Under the pieces are notes generated by a model that made no database searches, was not told the origin of the DNA, and was given only the letters and a program-made list of their open reading frames with translations. This document shows positions 24,734 through 33,111 of a stretch of DNA of 64,000 bases, piece after piece. A program made the position numbers and the translations under genes. The stretch's first letter is position 1. The number at the start of each line of letters is the position of its first letter. Source of the DNA: an uncultured Devosia sp. (lineage in GTDB: Bacteria > Pseudomonadota > Alphaproteobacteria > Rhizobiales > Devosiaceae); assembly GCF_963517015.1 (NCBI RefSeq), contig NZ_CAUQDV010000001.1:2486001-2550000 (forward strand), in the 5' to 3' direction.

Positions 24734-25897
24734 TCAGAGGGTGGGAAGATCGCCTGCGGCCCAGGCCGCGCGCGTTTCAGCTGCGAAATCGCTCATGCGG
24801 CCGGCTTCGATCGCCGCGCGGCAGCCCTGAACCAGCTCTTGATAATAGGCCAGGTTGATCTGGGAAAGGATCATCGCGCCCAAAATCTCTTCTGTCTTAA
24901 CGAGATGGTGCAGATAGGCCCGGCTCCAGCGCCGGCAATTTGGATTGGGCGAGGCCTCGTCGATGGGACGATGATCATCCCTATGCCGGGCATTTTTCAG
25001 GTTGATGACACCGAAGCGCGTATAGACATGGCCATGACGGCCGGCGCGGGTGGGATGGACGCAATCGAACATGTCGATGCCGCGTTCGATGCCGCCCAGA
25101 ATGTCGTCAGGCTTGCCGACGCCCATCAGGTAGCGCGGACGGTCCTCCGGCAGCTGGGGGGTGATGTCGCCCAGGACGCGGAACATGACTTCCTGCGGCT
25201 CGCCCACGGCAAGGCCACCCACGGCATAGCCATCAAAGCCGATGGACTTGAGACCCGCAGCCGAGCGGTTACGCAATTCCGGGTCATCGCCGCCCTGGAC
25301 AATGCCGAAAAGGGCGCGGTTCTGCTGGTTGTTGAAGGCGGTTTTCGAGCGATCGGCCCAGCGGAGCGAAAGCTCCATGGCGCGCTCGATTTCCTTCTTC
25401 TCAGCGGGGAGTTTCAGGCATTCGTCGAGCTGCATGATGATGTCGCTGTCGAGCAGCGTCTGAATCTCGATGGAACGCTCGGGGGTCAATTCGTAGGACG
25501 AGCCGTCGATATGGGAGCGGAAGGTCACGCCCTTTTCGGTCAGCTTGCGTAGCTGGGCCAGGGACATGACCTGGAAGCCGCCACTGTCGGTGAGAATGGG
25601 GCGCTGCCAGTCCATGAAATCATGGAGGCCGCCCAGGGACGCAACGCGCTCGGCGCCGGGGCGCAGCATCAGGTGATAGGTATTGCCCAGGACGATGTCT
25701 GCGCCGGTTTCGCGCACCTGGTCGGGATACATCGCCTTGACCGTGCCGGCCGTGCCCACCGGCATGAAGGCCGGGGTCTGGATGTCACCGCGCGGCGTGT
25801 CGATGCGGCCGCGCCGCGCCATGCCGTCGGTGGCGGAAAGGGTGAAGGTGACCTGTTTGGTCGTGTCGCGGGTCGTGTCGTTGGTCATCTCGTTCAT
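24734..25897 (-). CDS. tgt: tRNA-guanine (queuine) transglycosylase, zinc site degenerate
   Basis: 387 aa. It exchanges guanine-34 for preQ1 in tRNAs with GUN anticodons. The catalytic core is intact: Asp104 in DSGGFQ, GGLAVGE, and the nucleophile Asp278 in MFDCVHPTRAGRHG. The structural zinc motif normally CxCxxC...H is not: by alignment with the Zymomonas enzyme (constant offset of 14) the positions read Ser316, Asn318, Cys321 and Ile347. Only one of four ligands remains. The fold is otherwise complete (HLVKTEEILGAM, NLAYYQELV), so I expect a zinc-independent but working enzyme, as in some relatives. Functionally linked to queA about 1 kb upstream. Confidence 0.95.
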   Translation of the reverse strand: MNEMTNDTTRDTTKQVTFTLSATDGMARRGRIDTPRGDIQTPAFMPVGTAGTVKAMYPDQVRETGADIVLGNTYHLMLRPGAERVASLGGLHDFMDWQRPILTDSGGFQVMSLAQLRKLTEKGVTFRSHIDGSSYELTPERSIEIQTLLDSDIIMQLDECLKLPAEKKEIERAMELSLRWADRSKTAFNNQQNRALFGIVQGGDDPELRNRSAAGLKSIGFDGYAVGGLAVGEPQEVMFRVLGDITPQLPEDRPRYLMGVGKPDDILGGIERGIDMFDCVHPTRAGRHGHVYTRFGVINLKNARHRDDHRPIDEASPNPNCRRWSRAYLHHLVKTEEILGAMILSQINLAYYQELVQGCRAAIEAGRMSDFAAETRAAWAAGDLPTL

Positions 25898-26023
25898 GGC
25901 GGCGGTTCTAGCGCTTCGCGCGCCAACTCACAACGGGGAGGCCGATGGTCCGAATTTGGCCATGATTGACCTGATCTGTGCATCACATTGACGTCAATTG
26001 TCCAATTTCATCAGAGTCTTGCC

Positions 26024-26452
26024 ATGCTGCGTCGCGTTCTGCCCCTGCTTGCCGCCTCCCTTCTCATCACCAGCGCCCATGCCGAGCCACCCGAGGGCTG
26101 GGATATTGCCGGCGACTATCTCGGTTCGGGTGAGGGCGAGATCAGCGCCACATTCGAGCGGATCGAGGGTGACACATTCGATGTCGAGCTGACCACCATC
26201 TCGGGTTCCTGCAGCGGCACGCTCAAGGGCGAGATGGAGTTCACGCTGGAGGGCGGCACGCTCAAGGTTGCCAACGAGAATTACGAGGCGGGTTCGGACA
26301 GCTATTACGGCAACGAGGAATTCTGCGAAGTGCAGATGGTGTTCGACGAGGACGGGTTCCTGAACCTCGAAGAGGGCGCGGGTTGCGTGAACTTCCACGG
26401 CGCCGCCTGCAGTTTTGATGGCCAGGTGGTCAGCATGAATGCGGCCGGCTGA
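26024..26452 (+). CDS. Secreted cysteine-containing small protein, twin 1
   Basis: 142 aa from ATG 26024, with a signal peptide (MLRRVLPLLAASLLITSAHA). The mature part has an acidic, beta-rich composition with DYLGSGEGE, then four cysteines in SCSG, FCEV, GCVNF and ACSF. The same pattern recurs in the next gene, so this is a tandem duplication. The four cysteines probably form two disulfides in the periplasm. I do not recognise the family. The pair is inserted, in opposite orientation, between queA and tgt. Confidence 0.78.
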   Translation: MLRRVLPLLAASLLITSAHAEPPEGWDIAGDYLGSGEGEISATFERIEGDTFDVELTTISGSCSGTLKGEMEFTLEGGTLKVANENYEAGSDSYYGNEEFCEVQMVFDEDGFLNLEEGAGCVNFHGAACSFDGQVVSMNAAG

Positions 26453-26478
26453 GTTTTTCCAATCTACAGGTATTTCAA

Positions 26479-26916
26479 ATGATCCGTTCGCTGCTGCTGA
26501 CTGCCGTGACTTTTGCCGGCCTCTCCGCCCTGCCCGCCCTGGCGCAGGAACACCAGGGCTACTGGATGGGGAGTGGCGAAGGCGACCTCACCGTCGACCT
26601 GACCCATATCCAGGCGGACCAGTACAAGATCGCCATCACGACGATCGTGCCGATCACCGAGGAGTTCACCGGCTGCGGCGGCGGAATCGATGGCGAAGTG
26701 CTGCTCGACAGCAATGGCGGCAATTTCTTCGTGGAGAACGAGGGCTATATCGGCACCGATCCGGAAAGCCCGATGAACCAGCGCTATTGCGAGATCAGCC
26801 TGAAGTTCGACAAGAATGGCATGCTGGTCATCGAGGAACAGAGCGGCTGCATGTATTACCACGGCGCGTCCTGCAGTTTTACAGGTACGCTGGAGCATGA
26901 TGCTGCGGGGATCTGA
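26479..26916 (+). CDS. Secreted cysteine-containing small protein, twin 2
   Basis: 145 aa with a signal peptide ending at PALAQ. It is a paralogue of the preceding gene: YWMGSGEGD, then YCEISLKFD, EEQSGC and HGASCSFTG match the twin position by position, including the four cysteines. The 26-bp spacer carries no promoter-like sequence, so the two are probably one transcript ended by the terminator at 26941. Function unknown. The conserved HGA-x-CSF motif could serve as a family signature. Confidence 0.8.
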   Translation: MIRSLLLTAVTFAGLSALPALAQEHQGYWMGSGEGDLTVDLTHIQADQYKIAITTIVPITEEFTGCGGGIDGEVLLDSNGGNFFVENEGYIGTDPESPMNQRYCEISLKFDKNGMLVIEEQSGCMYYHGASCSFTGTLEHDAAGI

Positions 26917-26940
26917 TCTCCGCATCAGCGCTTGAATGCA

Positions 26941-26969
26941 AACCCTCGGGTCGTGGCCCGAGGGTTTTT
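26941..26969. terminator. Rho-independent terminator after the secreted twins
   Basis: AACCCTCGGG (26941-26950) pairs with CCCGAGGGTT (26957-26966), followed by TTT. It is 24 bp after the second twin and 8 bp from the convergent queA stop, so it may serve both strands. Confidence 0.92.
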
Positions 26970-26976
26970 GTTTGCG

Positions 26977-28062
26977 CTACAGGCTGTCGTCGTCCTCGGG
27001 CAGGTCGGCGCGCAGCAGCAGCGAGGAGTCGCCGTAGGAATAGAAGCGGTAGCCGTCGGCGATGGCGTGGGCATAGGCTTGCTTCATCATGTCCATGCCG
27101 GCGAAGGCCGAGACCAGCATGAAGAGCGTCGACTTGGGCAGGTGGAAATTGGTCATCAGCGCGTCGACCGTGGCGAAGCGGAAGCCGGGAGTGATGAAGA
27201 TGTCGGTATCGCCCATGAAGGGCTGCAGCGTCCCGGTCTTGCGCGAAGCGGTTTCGAGCAGGCGCAGGCTCGTGGTGCCAACGGCGATGACGCGGCCACC
27301 CAGCGCCTTCTTGACGTGGATGCGTTCGACCGTCGCCTGATCGATCTCGCCCCATTCGGAATGCATGACGTGATCGTCGGTGTCTTCGGCCTTCATCGGC
27401 AGGAAGGTCCCTGCGCCGACGTGGAGCGTCACGCGCTCGATGGTGACGCCCTTGTCGGCGATCTGCTGCAGCAGGCTTTCGGTGAAATGCAGGCCAGCGG
27501 TCGGCGCGGCGACGGCGCCGTCTTCGGCGGCATAGACGGTCTGGTAATCGACAAGGTCACGCTCCTCGACGCCGCGCTTGGCGCCGATATAGGGCGGCAA
27601 CGGCATGGCGCCGTGTGACTTGATGGCCTCGTCGAGCTGGGCGCCTCCGAGGGCGAATTCCAGGGTCACTTCGCCGGTTTCGCCCTTGCCGGCCACGCGT
27701 GCGGTCAGGGCGTCGGCCTGGCCGTTGCCCAGTTCGAGATGATCGAGGATGGCGAGTTTCTTGGCCGGACGGGCGAAGGCGCGCCAAGTATGGGCATCGA
27801 CGCGCTTGTGGAGGTTGAAGGAGACATTGGCGCGGTTCTCGCCGCGAATACGGGTGCCCTTGAGCTCGGCGGGCAGAACGCGGGTGTCGTTGACCACCAG
27901 CACATCGCCGGGCTTGAGCAGCCAGAGCAGATCCGGGATGTGCCGATCCGACAGACCCACCTTGGGGTCAACGACCAGCAGGCGCGCACTATCGCGCGGC
28001 TCGGCCGGATGGAGGGCAATGAGTTTTTCGGGCAGGTCGAAGTCGAAGTCGGATACGCGCAT
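26977..28062 (-). CDS. queA: S-adenosylmethionine:tRNA ribosyltransferase-isomerase
   Basis: 361 aa. It converts preQ1-tRNA to epoxyqueuosine-tRNA using the ribosyl part of SAM. Typical segments: DFDFDLPEKLIALHP at the N-terminus, VVNDTRVLPAEL, PTAGLHFT, VTLHVGAGTF and TTSLRLLE, then TNFHLPKSTL. It acts after Tgt in queuosine synthesis; the two genes are neighbours in many Hyphomicrobiales but here are separated by the secreted twins. It is divergent from uvsE with a 90-bp gap. Confidence 0.97.
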   Translation of the reverse strand: MRVSDFDFDLPEKLIALHPAEPRDSARLLVVDPKVGLSDRHIPDLLWLLKPGDVLVVNDTRVLPAELKGTRIRGENRANVSFNLHKRVDAHTWRAFARPAKKLAILDHLELGNGQADALTARVAGKGETGEVTLEFALGGAQLDEAIKSHGAMPLPPYIGAKRGVEERDLVDYQTVYAAEDGAVAAPTAGLHFTESLLQQIADKGVTIERVTLHVGAGTFLPMKAEDTDDHVMHSEWGEIDQATVERIHVKKALGGRVIAVGTTSLRLLETASRKTGTLQPFMGDTDIFITPGFRFATVDALMTNFHLPKSTLFMLVSAFAGMDMMKQAYAHAIADGYRFYSYGDSSLLLRADLPEDDDSL

Positions 28063-28151
28063 GGCGGCTCGTTAGCATGGGTGACGCAGCGGGCAAATGG
28101 CAAAGGCGGAACAAGTGCCACCGAGACGCATTGCGCTTGCGGAGGTGTTCA

Positions 28152-29183
28152 ATGCCACAATTGCCATTGCGTCTAGGCGTTCCAGTGAAATTGCTCGGTG
28201 ACACGAGCCTGAAGAGCCATGATGCGCGTCGTGCGGCAAACCAGCCACACCTCACGGTCTCGCTGGGTTATCTGGACGCGGTGTTCGACTATCTCTCCCG
28301 GCACCAAATCTCGATGTATCGGATGTCCTCGGACCTGGCGCCCTATGCGACACATCCGGATATGCCGGCTTTTCACTCCATGGTCCGCGACAGTGCGGCC
28401 GAGTTGGCGGCTACGGGTGCGAGGGCACGCGAACTGGGCCTGCGGCTATCCTTTCACCCCAGCCAGTTCATCGTGCTCAACAGCCCGGACCCGGACCTCG
28501 TGCGCAAGAGCGTGTGGGACCTGCTGTCGCAAGCGGAAATGCTCGATGCGATGGAGCTTGGGCCGGAGGCTGTGGTCGTGGTGCATGTGGGTGGCGTCTA
28601 TGACGACAAGACTGCTGCCCGCGCGCGCTGGGCAGAGGCCTGGCCGACGTTGCCGGAGCCGGTACGGCGGCGACTGGTGCTGGAGCATGACGACCTGCGC
28701 TTTTCCGCGGCGGACGTGCTCTGGCTGCATGAACAGACCGGGGTGCGGCTGATCTTTGACCACCAGCATTTCTGGTGCCTCAATCCCGAGGGCGCCGACA
28801 TGCGTCAGACACTGGAGAGCATTCTACGCACCTGGCCAGCCGAGGTTCGGCCCAAGGTGCATTTCTCCTCGCCGCGCACCGAGATGCGGCAATTGGAGCG
28901 CAAGGATCGCAAGACCGGGAAGACTGTTACCGTCAATGCAGCGCCGGTGTGGACCGGGCATGCCGATTTCGTGCAGCCGTTCGAATTCATCAGCTTCATG
29001 CGACTGGCCGAGGGACTGGAGTTCGACGTGATGCTGGAGGCCAAGTCCAAGGACCTGGCGCTGATCCGCCTGCGGCCGGACCTTGTGCGCTATGCGCCTG
29101 ACGTCGCCGCACGGTTTGGGTTTGGTGCCGAGCAGCAGGGCCAGCTCGATGACGAGGAGACAAGCCTGCTTGTTGCGGACTAG
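28152..29183 (+). CDS. uvsE: UV DNA damage endonuclease
   Basis: 343 aa from ATG 28152, preceded by GGAGG. It is a UVDE-type TIM barrel that nicks DNA 5' of UV photoproducts independently of UvrABC. Features: N-terminal RLGVPVKLLG, SLGYLDAVFDYL, FHPSQFIVLNSP, a VVVVHVGGVYDDK strand, LEHDD metal ligands and IFDHQHFWCLNP. A 25-codon frame extension overlaps the queA leader and is not used. Its TAG shares CTAG with the stop of the convergent exporter gene. With uvrA elsewhere in the window, the organism has two incision routes for UV damage. Confidence 0.92.
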   Translation: MPQLPLRLGVPVKLLGDTSLKSHDARRAANQPHLTVSLGYLDAVFDYLSRHQISMYRMSSDLAPYATHPDMPAFHSMVRDSAAELAATGARARELGLRLSFHPSQFIVLNSPDPDLVRKSVWDLLSQAEMLDAMELGPEAVVVVHVGGVYDDKTAARARWAEAWPTLPEPVRRRLVLEHDDLRFSAADVLWLHEQTGVRLIFDHQHFWCLNPEGADMRQTLESILRTWPAEVRPKVHFSSPRTEMRQLERKDRKTGKTVTVNAAPVWTGHADFVQPFEFISFMRLAEGLEFDVMLEAKSKDLALIRLRPDLVRYAPDVAARFGFGAEQQGQLDDEETSLLVAD

Positions 29184-29629
29184 AGCACGCGGATCATCAG
29201 GGCGCCGGTGATGAGCAGGACCGCGCCAGCGATGCGGCCCATGGAGATTTCGCGGACGGCCATGCCCATGAAGCCGATCTTGTCGAGAAACATGCCGCCG
29301 ACCAATTGTCCGGCCACGGACAATGCCATGACGGCGGCGGCGCCGATCATCGGGGTCAGCATGATGTTGGAAAAGACATAGAAGGCACCGAGCACACCGC
29401 CGGCGACGAAGGTCCAGGGCGCGGGGGCGCCGAAATTGATCGGGGCGCTGACGACATGGCTGTAGATCAGCGCGATGGCCCAGAGCAGGATTGCGCCGGC
29501 CACGAAGGAGACGCCTGCCGCGGCAATCGGCACACCCAGGTTGCGGCCAAGGTTCGCATTGATCGGCGCCTGCGTCGCAATGGCCGCGCCGGCCACGATG
29601 CCCATCAGCGCCCACAGAATGGTATCCAT
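29180..29629 (-). CDS. DUF606 / DMT-superfamily membrane protein (YdcZ-like)
   Basis: 149 aa from ATG 29629 with AGGA upstream. About five hydrophobic segments are seen, with NANLGRNLGVPIAAAGVSF and a central LGAFYVFSNI typical of the DUF606 half-size drug/metabolite transporters, which are thought to work as dimers. No substrate is known. Its stop overlaps the uvsE stop by four bases (CTAG). Confidence 0.87.
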   Translation of the reverse strand: MDTILWALMGIVAGAAIATQAPINANLGRNLGVPIAAAGVSFVAGAILLWAIALIYSHVVSAPINFGAPAPWTFVAGGVLGAFYVFSNIMLTPMIGAAAVMALSVAGQLVGGMFLDKIGFMGMAVREISMGRIAGAVLLITGALMIRVL

Positions 29630-29650
29630 ACGCAATCCTACGTCCTCACA

Positions 29651-29684
29651 GAAAAAGACCCCCGGGCGTGACGCCCGAGGGTCT
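29651..29684 (-). terminator. Terminator of the cyclophilin gene
   Basis: On the minus strand, AGACCCTCGGGCGT pairs with ACGCCCGGGGGTCT with one mismatch, followed by a T-run (TTTTTC). It lies about 22 bp beyond the ppiB stop at 29707. Confidence 0.88.
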
Positions 29685-29706
29685 GATGATTTGGCACGAG
29701 TCGGGA

Positions 29707-30183
29707 TCAGGCAGCGATATCTGCCGCGACCTTGACCGAGATCATCTTGTCGGGGTTGATCACGGGCTCGCCGCGTTTGATCTGGTCGACATTGTCCATG
29801 CCTTCGATGACCTTGCCCCAGACAGTGTACTGCTTGTCGAGGAAGCGGGCATCGTCGAAGCAGATGAAGAACTGCGAATTGGCCGAATCCGGGTTCTGGG
29901 CGCGGGCCATGGAGGCGGTGCCGCGGACGTGGGGCTCGGCGCTGAATTCCTGCTTGAGGTCGGGATACTTCGAACCGCCGGTGCCGCGGCCCTGCGGGCA
30001 GCCGGTCTGGGCCATGAAGCCGTCGATCACGCGATGGAAGACGATGTCATTGTAGAAGCCTTCACGCGCCAGCTTCTTGATGTGGGCGACGTGGTTGGGG
30101 GCCAGGTCGGGGCGCATCTCGATGACGACATTGCCCTTGGTGGTTTCGATGACCAGGGTGTTTTCCGGATCGGCATAGGCCAT
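29707..30183 (-). CDS. ppiB: Cytoplasmic peptidyl-prolyl isomerase (cyclophilin B type)
   Basis: 158 aa, no signal peptide. Cyclophilin signatures are VFHRVIDGFMAQTG (about 48-61), GTASMARAQNPDSANSQFF and the C-terminal YTVWGKVIEGMD. It catalyses cis-trans proline isomerisation. It belongs to the minus-strand string coaD - secreted cyclophilin - small membrane protein - this gene, and has its own terminator. Confidence 0.95.
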   Translation of the reverse strand: MAYADPENTLVIETTKGNVVIEMRPDLAPNHVAHIKKLAREGFYNDIVFHRVIDGFMAQTGCPQGRGTGGSKYPDLKQEFSAEPHVRGTASMARAQNPDSANSQFFICFDDARFLDKQYTVWGKVIEGMDNVDQIKRGEPVINPDKMISVKVAADIAA

Positions 30184-30263
30184 GGACGGACTTCCTTGCA
30201 GGGGGTTGCGATGTGGGCCTCATGTAGGCCCTCACCGCCAAGGATGCAAGCAAGCTGAGCCGT

Positions 30264-30521
30264 TTAGCGCAGCACACTGGAATGGGCAGGCTCGACGTCG
30301 CGGAAGTGATAGCCCTTGGCATGGGCCATGCGCAGGCTCAGAGTCGGCGCGATGAACCAGGACAGAGGCGCCGCGAGGGCAAAGCTCAGGCCGATAACGA
30401 TAGGAAGCCAGGTGCCGGCATCGTAGCGCGCCAGCGTTGCGACAAGGATGGCGCCAAAGCCGAAGAGCACGGCATTGGCCATGGGATAGACAATGGCAGA
30501 GAGCATCAGACGTTTGCGCAT
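30264..30521 (-). CDS. Small two-helix membrane protein
   Basis: 85 aa. Two hydrophobic helices (about 9-32 and 38-58, with a PLSWFIAP segment) are followed by a basic, cytoplasm-facing tail. No known domain. It lies 80 bp upstream of ppiB on the same strand and after the family C repeat. Coding potential is supported by the helix pattern and a consistent frame; function unknown. Confidence 0.68.
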   Translation of the reverse strand: MRKRLMLSAIVYPMANAVLFGFGAILVATLARYDAGTWLPIVIGLSFALAAPLSWFIAPTLSLRMAHAKGYHFRDVEPAHSSVLR

Positions 30522-30651
30522 CTTCTTGTTCCTCTAGACTGTTCAGAGGCTAGGCAAACGCGGCTTGCGCACGTCATGTTCCTGAAAAACAAGGCCGATC
30601 CTTGCGGACCGGCCCCAAACTATTCTGAGCTCCAAGAATTATTTCGGCGCT

Positions 30652-30732
30652 CCAGGCCTGTCCATTCGGCCATAGGCCTCATGGCCTTCTCGCCTAAAAT
30701 CGCTCCACCGGAGCGATTTTGCCTTCGGCCGG
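30652..30732. repeat. Family C palindromic element, copy 1
   Basis: The 56 bp at 30677-30732 match 32072-32127 with only a few differences. The core is the palindrome AAAATCGCTCC-AC-GGAGCGATTTT, flanked by CTCATGGCCTTCTC and GCCTTCGGCCGG. Similarity continues leftward to about 30652. It lies just after the end of the secreted cyclophilin gene. Confidence 0.85.
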
Positions 30733-30739
30733 TTCGAAA

Positions 30740-31327
30740 TTACTTATACTCGATTTTCGCCGAAACGATCTTGTCCGGATTGGCCACGGCGCCATTCTGT
30801 TCCTGCGGGCCCTTTTCGAGGCCGTCGACCAGGTCCATGCCGGAGACGACCTTGCCGAAGACGGTGTATTGACCGTCGAGGAAGCTGGCGTCGGCCGTGG
30901 TGATGAAGAACTGCGAGTTGAACGAATTGGGGTTCTGCGAGCGGGCAGCGCCGAGCACGCCACGCCCGAAGCTTTCCGAATTGAACTCGGCCTCGACGTC
31001 AGGCAGCGTGGAACCGCCCATGCCGGCGCGGGCCAAGTCGAAGGTATCCGAACCGGACTTGCCGAATTCGACGTCGCCGGTCTGGGCCATGAAGCCATCG
31101 ATGACGCGATGGAAGACCACGCCGTCATACGCGCCTTCTTCGGTCAGCGTCACGATGCGCTCGACATGCTTGGGGGCAAGCTCGGGCAGCAGTTCGATAT
31201 CCACGTCGCCGCTTTCCAGCGTCAGGATCAGATGCGGCGTGCCGGACTGGGCAAAGGCGGGGGCCGAAACGAGCGCCGCAGCGCCGATGACAAGAGCGCC
31301 GAACAGGCGACGGGTAAGAGCGGTCAT
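30740..31327 (-). CDS. ppiA: Periplasmic peptidyl-prolyl isomerase (cyclophilin A type)
   Basis: 195 aa with a signal peptide (cleaved at about SAPAFAQ, residue 27), so it is exported. The cyclophilin core has VVFHRVIDGFMAQTGD, LGAARSQNPNSFNSQFF and YTVFGKVVSGMD. It assists folding of envelope proteins. Its ATG overlaps the coaD stop as ATGA (31324-31327), indicating coupled translation. It is the exported counterpart of the cytoplasmic cyclophilin at 29707. Confidence 0.94.
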   Translation of the reverse strand: MTALTRRLFGALVIGAAALVSAPAFAQSGTPHLILTLESGDVDIELLPELAPKHVERIVTLTEEGAYDGVVFHRVIDGFMAQTGDVEFGKSGSDTFDLARAGMGGSTLPDVEAEFNSESFGRGVLGAARSQNPNSFNSQFFITTADASFLDGQYTVFGKVVSGMDLVDGLEKGPQEQNGAVANPDKIVSAKIEYK

Positions 31328-31818
31328 TTGTTTTTCAGAGCCTTGAGAACGATTTGCGGGACGAAGGCGGAAATGTCGCCGCCCATTTCAGCGATCTGGC
31401 GCACCAATGTGGCCGAGATATGCCGCACAGGCGGGCTGGACGGCAGGAAAACGGTCTGCAGATCGGGGGCTATCTGGGCATTCATGCCCACCATCTGCAT
31501 TTCGTAATTATAGTCGGTGGTGTCGCGCAGGCCCCGGATGATCAGCTTGGCGCCATGTTCGCGCGCGGCATTGACCATGAGACCGGAGAAATCGACGATC
31601 TTGAACTCGGTGTCGGTTCGCTTGCCGACCGGCGCCAGCACCTGATCGAGAATGGCGATGCGGTCCTCGTGGACAAACAGTGGGCTTTTCTTGGTGGCAC
31701 TGATGCCGACGGCCACCACCAGCGTATCGACCAGTTTGCAGGCGCGCTCGATGACATCGAGATGGCCATTGGTCAGCGGATCAAACGAGCCCGGATAGAA
31801 GCCAACCAGCTTGCTCAA
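31324..31818 (-). CDS. coaD: Phosphopantetheine adenylyltransferase
   Basis: 164 aa from TTG 31818. A strong GGAGG five bases upstream decides the unusual start. It makes dephospho-CoA from 4'-phosphopantetheine and ATP. The nucleotidyltransferase motifs are YPGSFDPLTNGHLDV (His in NGH), RGLRDTTDYNYE and the C-terminal SSPPVRHISATLVRQIA. It is the first gene of the coaD-ppi unit, which in relatives follows gyrA; here an exporter gene and repeats intervene. Confidence 0.96.
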   Translation of the reverse strand: MSKLVGFYPGSFDPLTNGHLDVIERACKLVDTLVVAVGISATKKSPLFVHEDRIAILDQVLAPVGKRTDTEFKIVDFSGLMVNAAREHGAKLIIRGLRDTTDYNYEMQMVGMNAQIAPDLQTVFLPSSPPVRHISATLVRQIAEMGGDISAFVPQIVLKALKNK

Positions 31819-31927
31819 GGCGCCCTCCTTATTGTTGTTATTAGGGTTTTGTCACGCGCGCGGTATCAAGGCAAGGCGCGGTGGAAGGTTCCGAAATGGT
31901 CTTCGGCAACAGCGTCTCCCCATACTC

Positions 31928-32144
31928 GGTGTCACCCCGGCCTTGAGCCGGGGCTCATCCCGAGATCAATGGACAGCCGCGAGGTCGTTGCAGTTGAAAC
32001 TGACACCTTGCGGCTGGGGCGATATCTCGAGATGGGTCCCGGCTCAAGGCCATGCGCCATTCGGGCGCGGCCCTCATGGCCTTCTCACCTAAAATCGCTC
32101 CACTGGAGCGATTTTGCCTTCGGCCGGCTCAGAGGATGACATCG
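31928..32144. repeat. Family A element, copy 3, interrupted
   Basis: The left arm GGTGTCACCCCGGCCTTGAG is at 31928. The right arm runs GGGTCCCGGCTCAAGGCC to about 32050, breaks off and resumes as GGATGACATCG at 32134-32144. The intervening ~80 bp is a family C element. It lies in the gap between coaD and the lysE-type gene. Confidence 0.85.
32048..32132. repeat. Family C element, copy 2, nested in a family A element
   Basis: The core (32072-32127) is 56 bp and matches copy 1 at 30677 with only a few changes, including the palindrome AAAATCGCTCC-AC-TGGAGCGATTTT. It sits inside the right arm of family A copy 3, which implies that it arrived later. Confidence 0.85.
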
Positions 32145-32176
32145 GGGATGTGACGGGTTCAGTGCAAATGGGCGGC

Positions 32177-32797
32177 TCAGGCCCGCTTCTGCAGCGCCAG
32201 CCAGATGCCGCCGGCCATCAGGACCAGGCCGGAGACACGCGAAATCAGGCGGACGCGGGCGGTGCTGAGCAGGCCCCTCGCCTGCCCCGCGATCACGGCA
32301 TAGATGGCGTCGGTCGACCCGGCCACCAGCATGAAGAACAGGCCCAGCAGCATGACCTGCGGAAAAGTCGGCTGGGTGACATCGACGAATTGCGGCAGGA
32401 AGGCGCCCAGAAAGATCAGCGCCTTGGGATTGGAGAGGATGACGAGAAAGCCCTCGACGGCCATGGCGAGGCGCGACTTGGTCTTTTCGGCCTGCGCCGT
32501 GCCCAGTTCGCCATTGCTGCGCCACATCTTCCAGCCCAGCCAGACCAGATAGGCGGCGCCGACCAGCTTGATCCAGTCAAAGGCCCAGCCCATGAAAGCC
32601 ACCAGGGCCTGCATGCCGAGCGCGACGACGAGCGTCATCACCAGAAACCCTGCCTGCGTGCCGGCGACGATGGCAAGGCCGGCACCCGTCCCGCGCGCCA
32701 GCGCATTGGCGACGATCACGGTAACGGTCGGACCGGGCACGATGGCGAGCAGGAAACAGGCGCCCAGATAGGGAATGAGCGTGACGGGATCGAACAT
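32177..32797 (-). CDS. LysE-family exporter
   Basis: 206 aa from ATG 32797 with GGAG upstream. RhtB/LysE topology: six hydrophobic segments, N-terminal YLGACFLLAIVPGPTVTVI with the PGP signature, GTQAGFL, and the mid-protein SNPKALIFLGAFLPQF. The family exports amino acids or small metabolites; the substrate is unknown. It interrupts the gyrA-coaD order and is bracketed by a family A/C repeat complex and a family B repeat. Confidence 0.9.
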   Translation of the reverse strand: MFDPVTLIPYLGACFLLAIVPGPTVTVIVANALARGTGAGLAIVAGTQAGFLVMTLVVALGMQALVAFMGWAFDWIKLVGAAYLVWLGWKMWRSNGELGTAQAEKTKSRLAMAVEGFLVILSNPKALIFLGAFLPQFVDVTQPTFPQVMLLGLFFMLVAGSTDAIYAVIAGQARGLLSTARVRLISRVSGLVLMAGGIWLALQKRA

Positions 32798-32891
32798 GGC
32801 GGGAGACTCCTTGGATGAGGAGCAAGCCATTGGGCGGGGGCGTTGGCAAGAGGATCAGCGTGGAACAAAGAGGCGTATCCCACGCTCCGAG

Positions 32892-33050
32892 CCCAACCTC
32901 CCCCGTTTACGGGGGAGGGGTACCGCCGTCAGGCGGCGGAGGGGGGAGCCGCTTGCACCGTTGCAGGGGTGCCCCCCCAAGCGGTCAGTGTCTGCTGCTC
33001 CCCTCTCCACCACGCTGCGCGTGGTCCCCCTCTCCCGTAAACGGGAGAGG
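32892..33050. repeat. Family B palindromic element, copy 1
   Basis: It begins CCTCCCCCGTTTACGGGGGAGG and ends CTCTCCCGTAAACGGGAGAG, each a mini-palindrome, with GCCGTCAGGCGGCGGAGGGG and ACCACGCTGCGCGTGGTCC between. The copy at 53270 has the same blocks with a divergent centre. It fills most of the 314-bp gap between the exporter gene and the end of gyrA. Confidence 0.88.
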
Positions 33051-33111
33051 AATCCCTTGGCGCCATCCGACCTCACCCAAAACAAAAGGGGCGCCTCAGC
33101 GCCCCTTCGTC

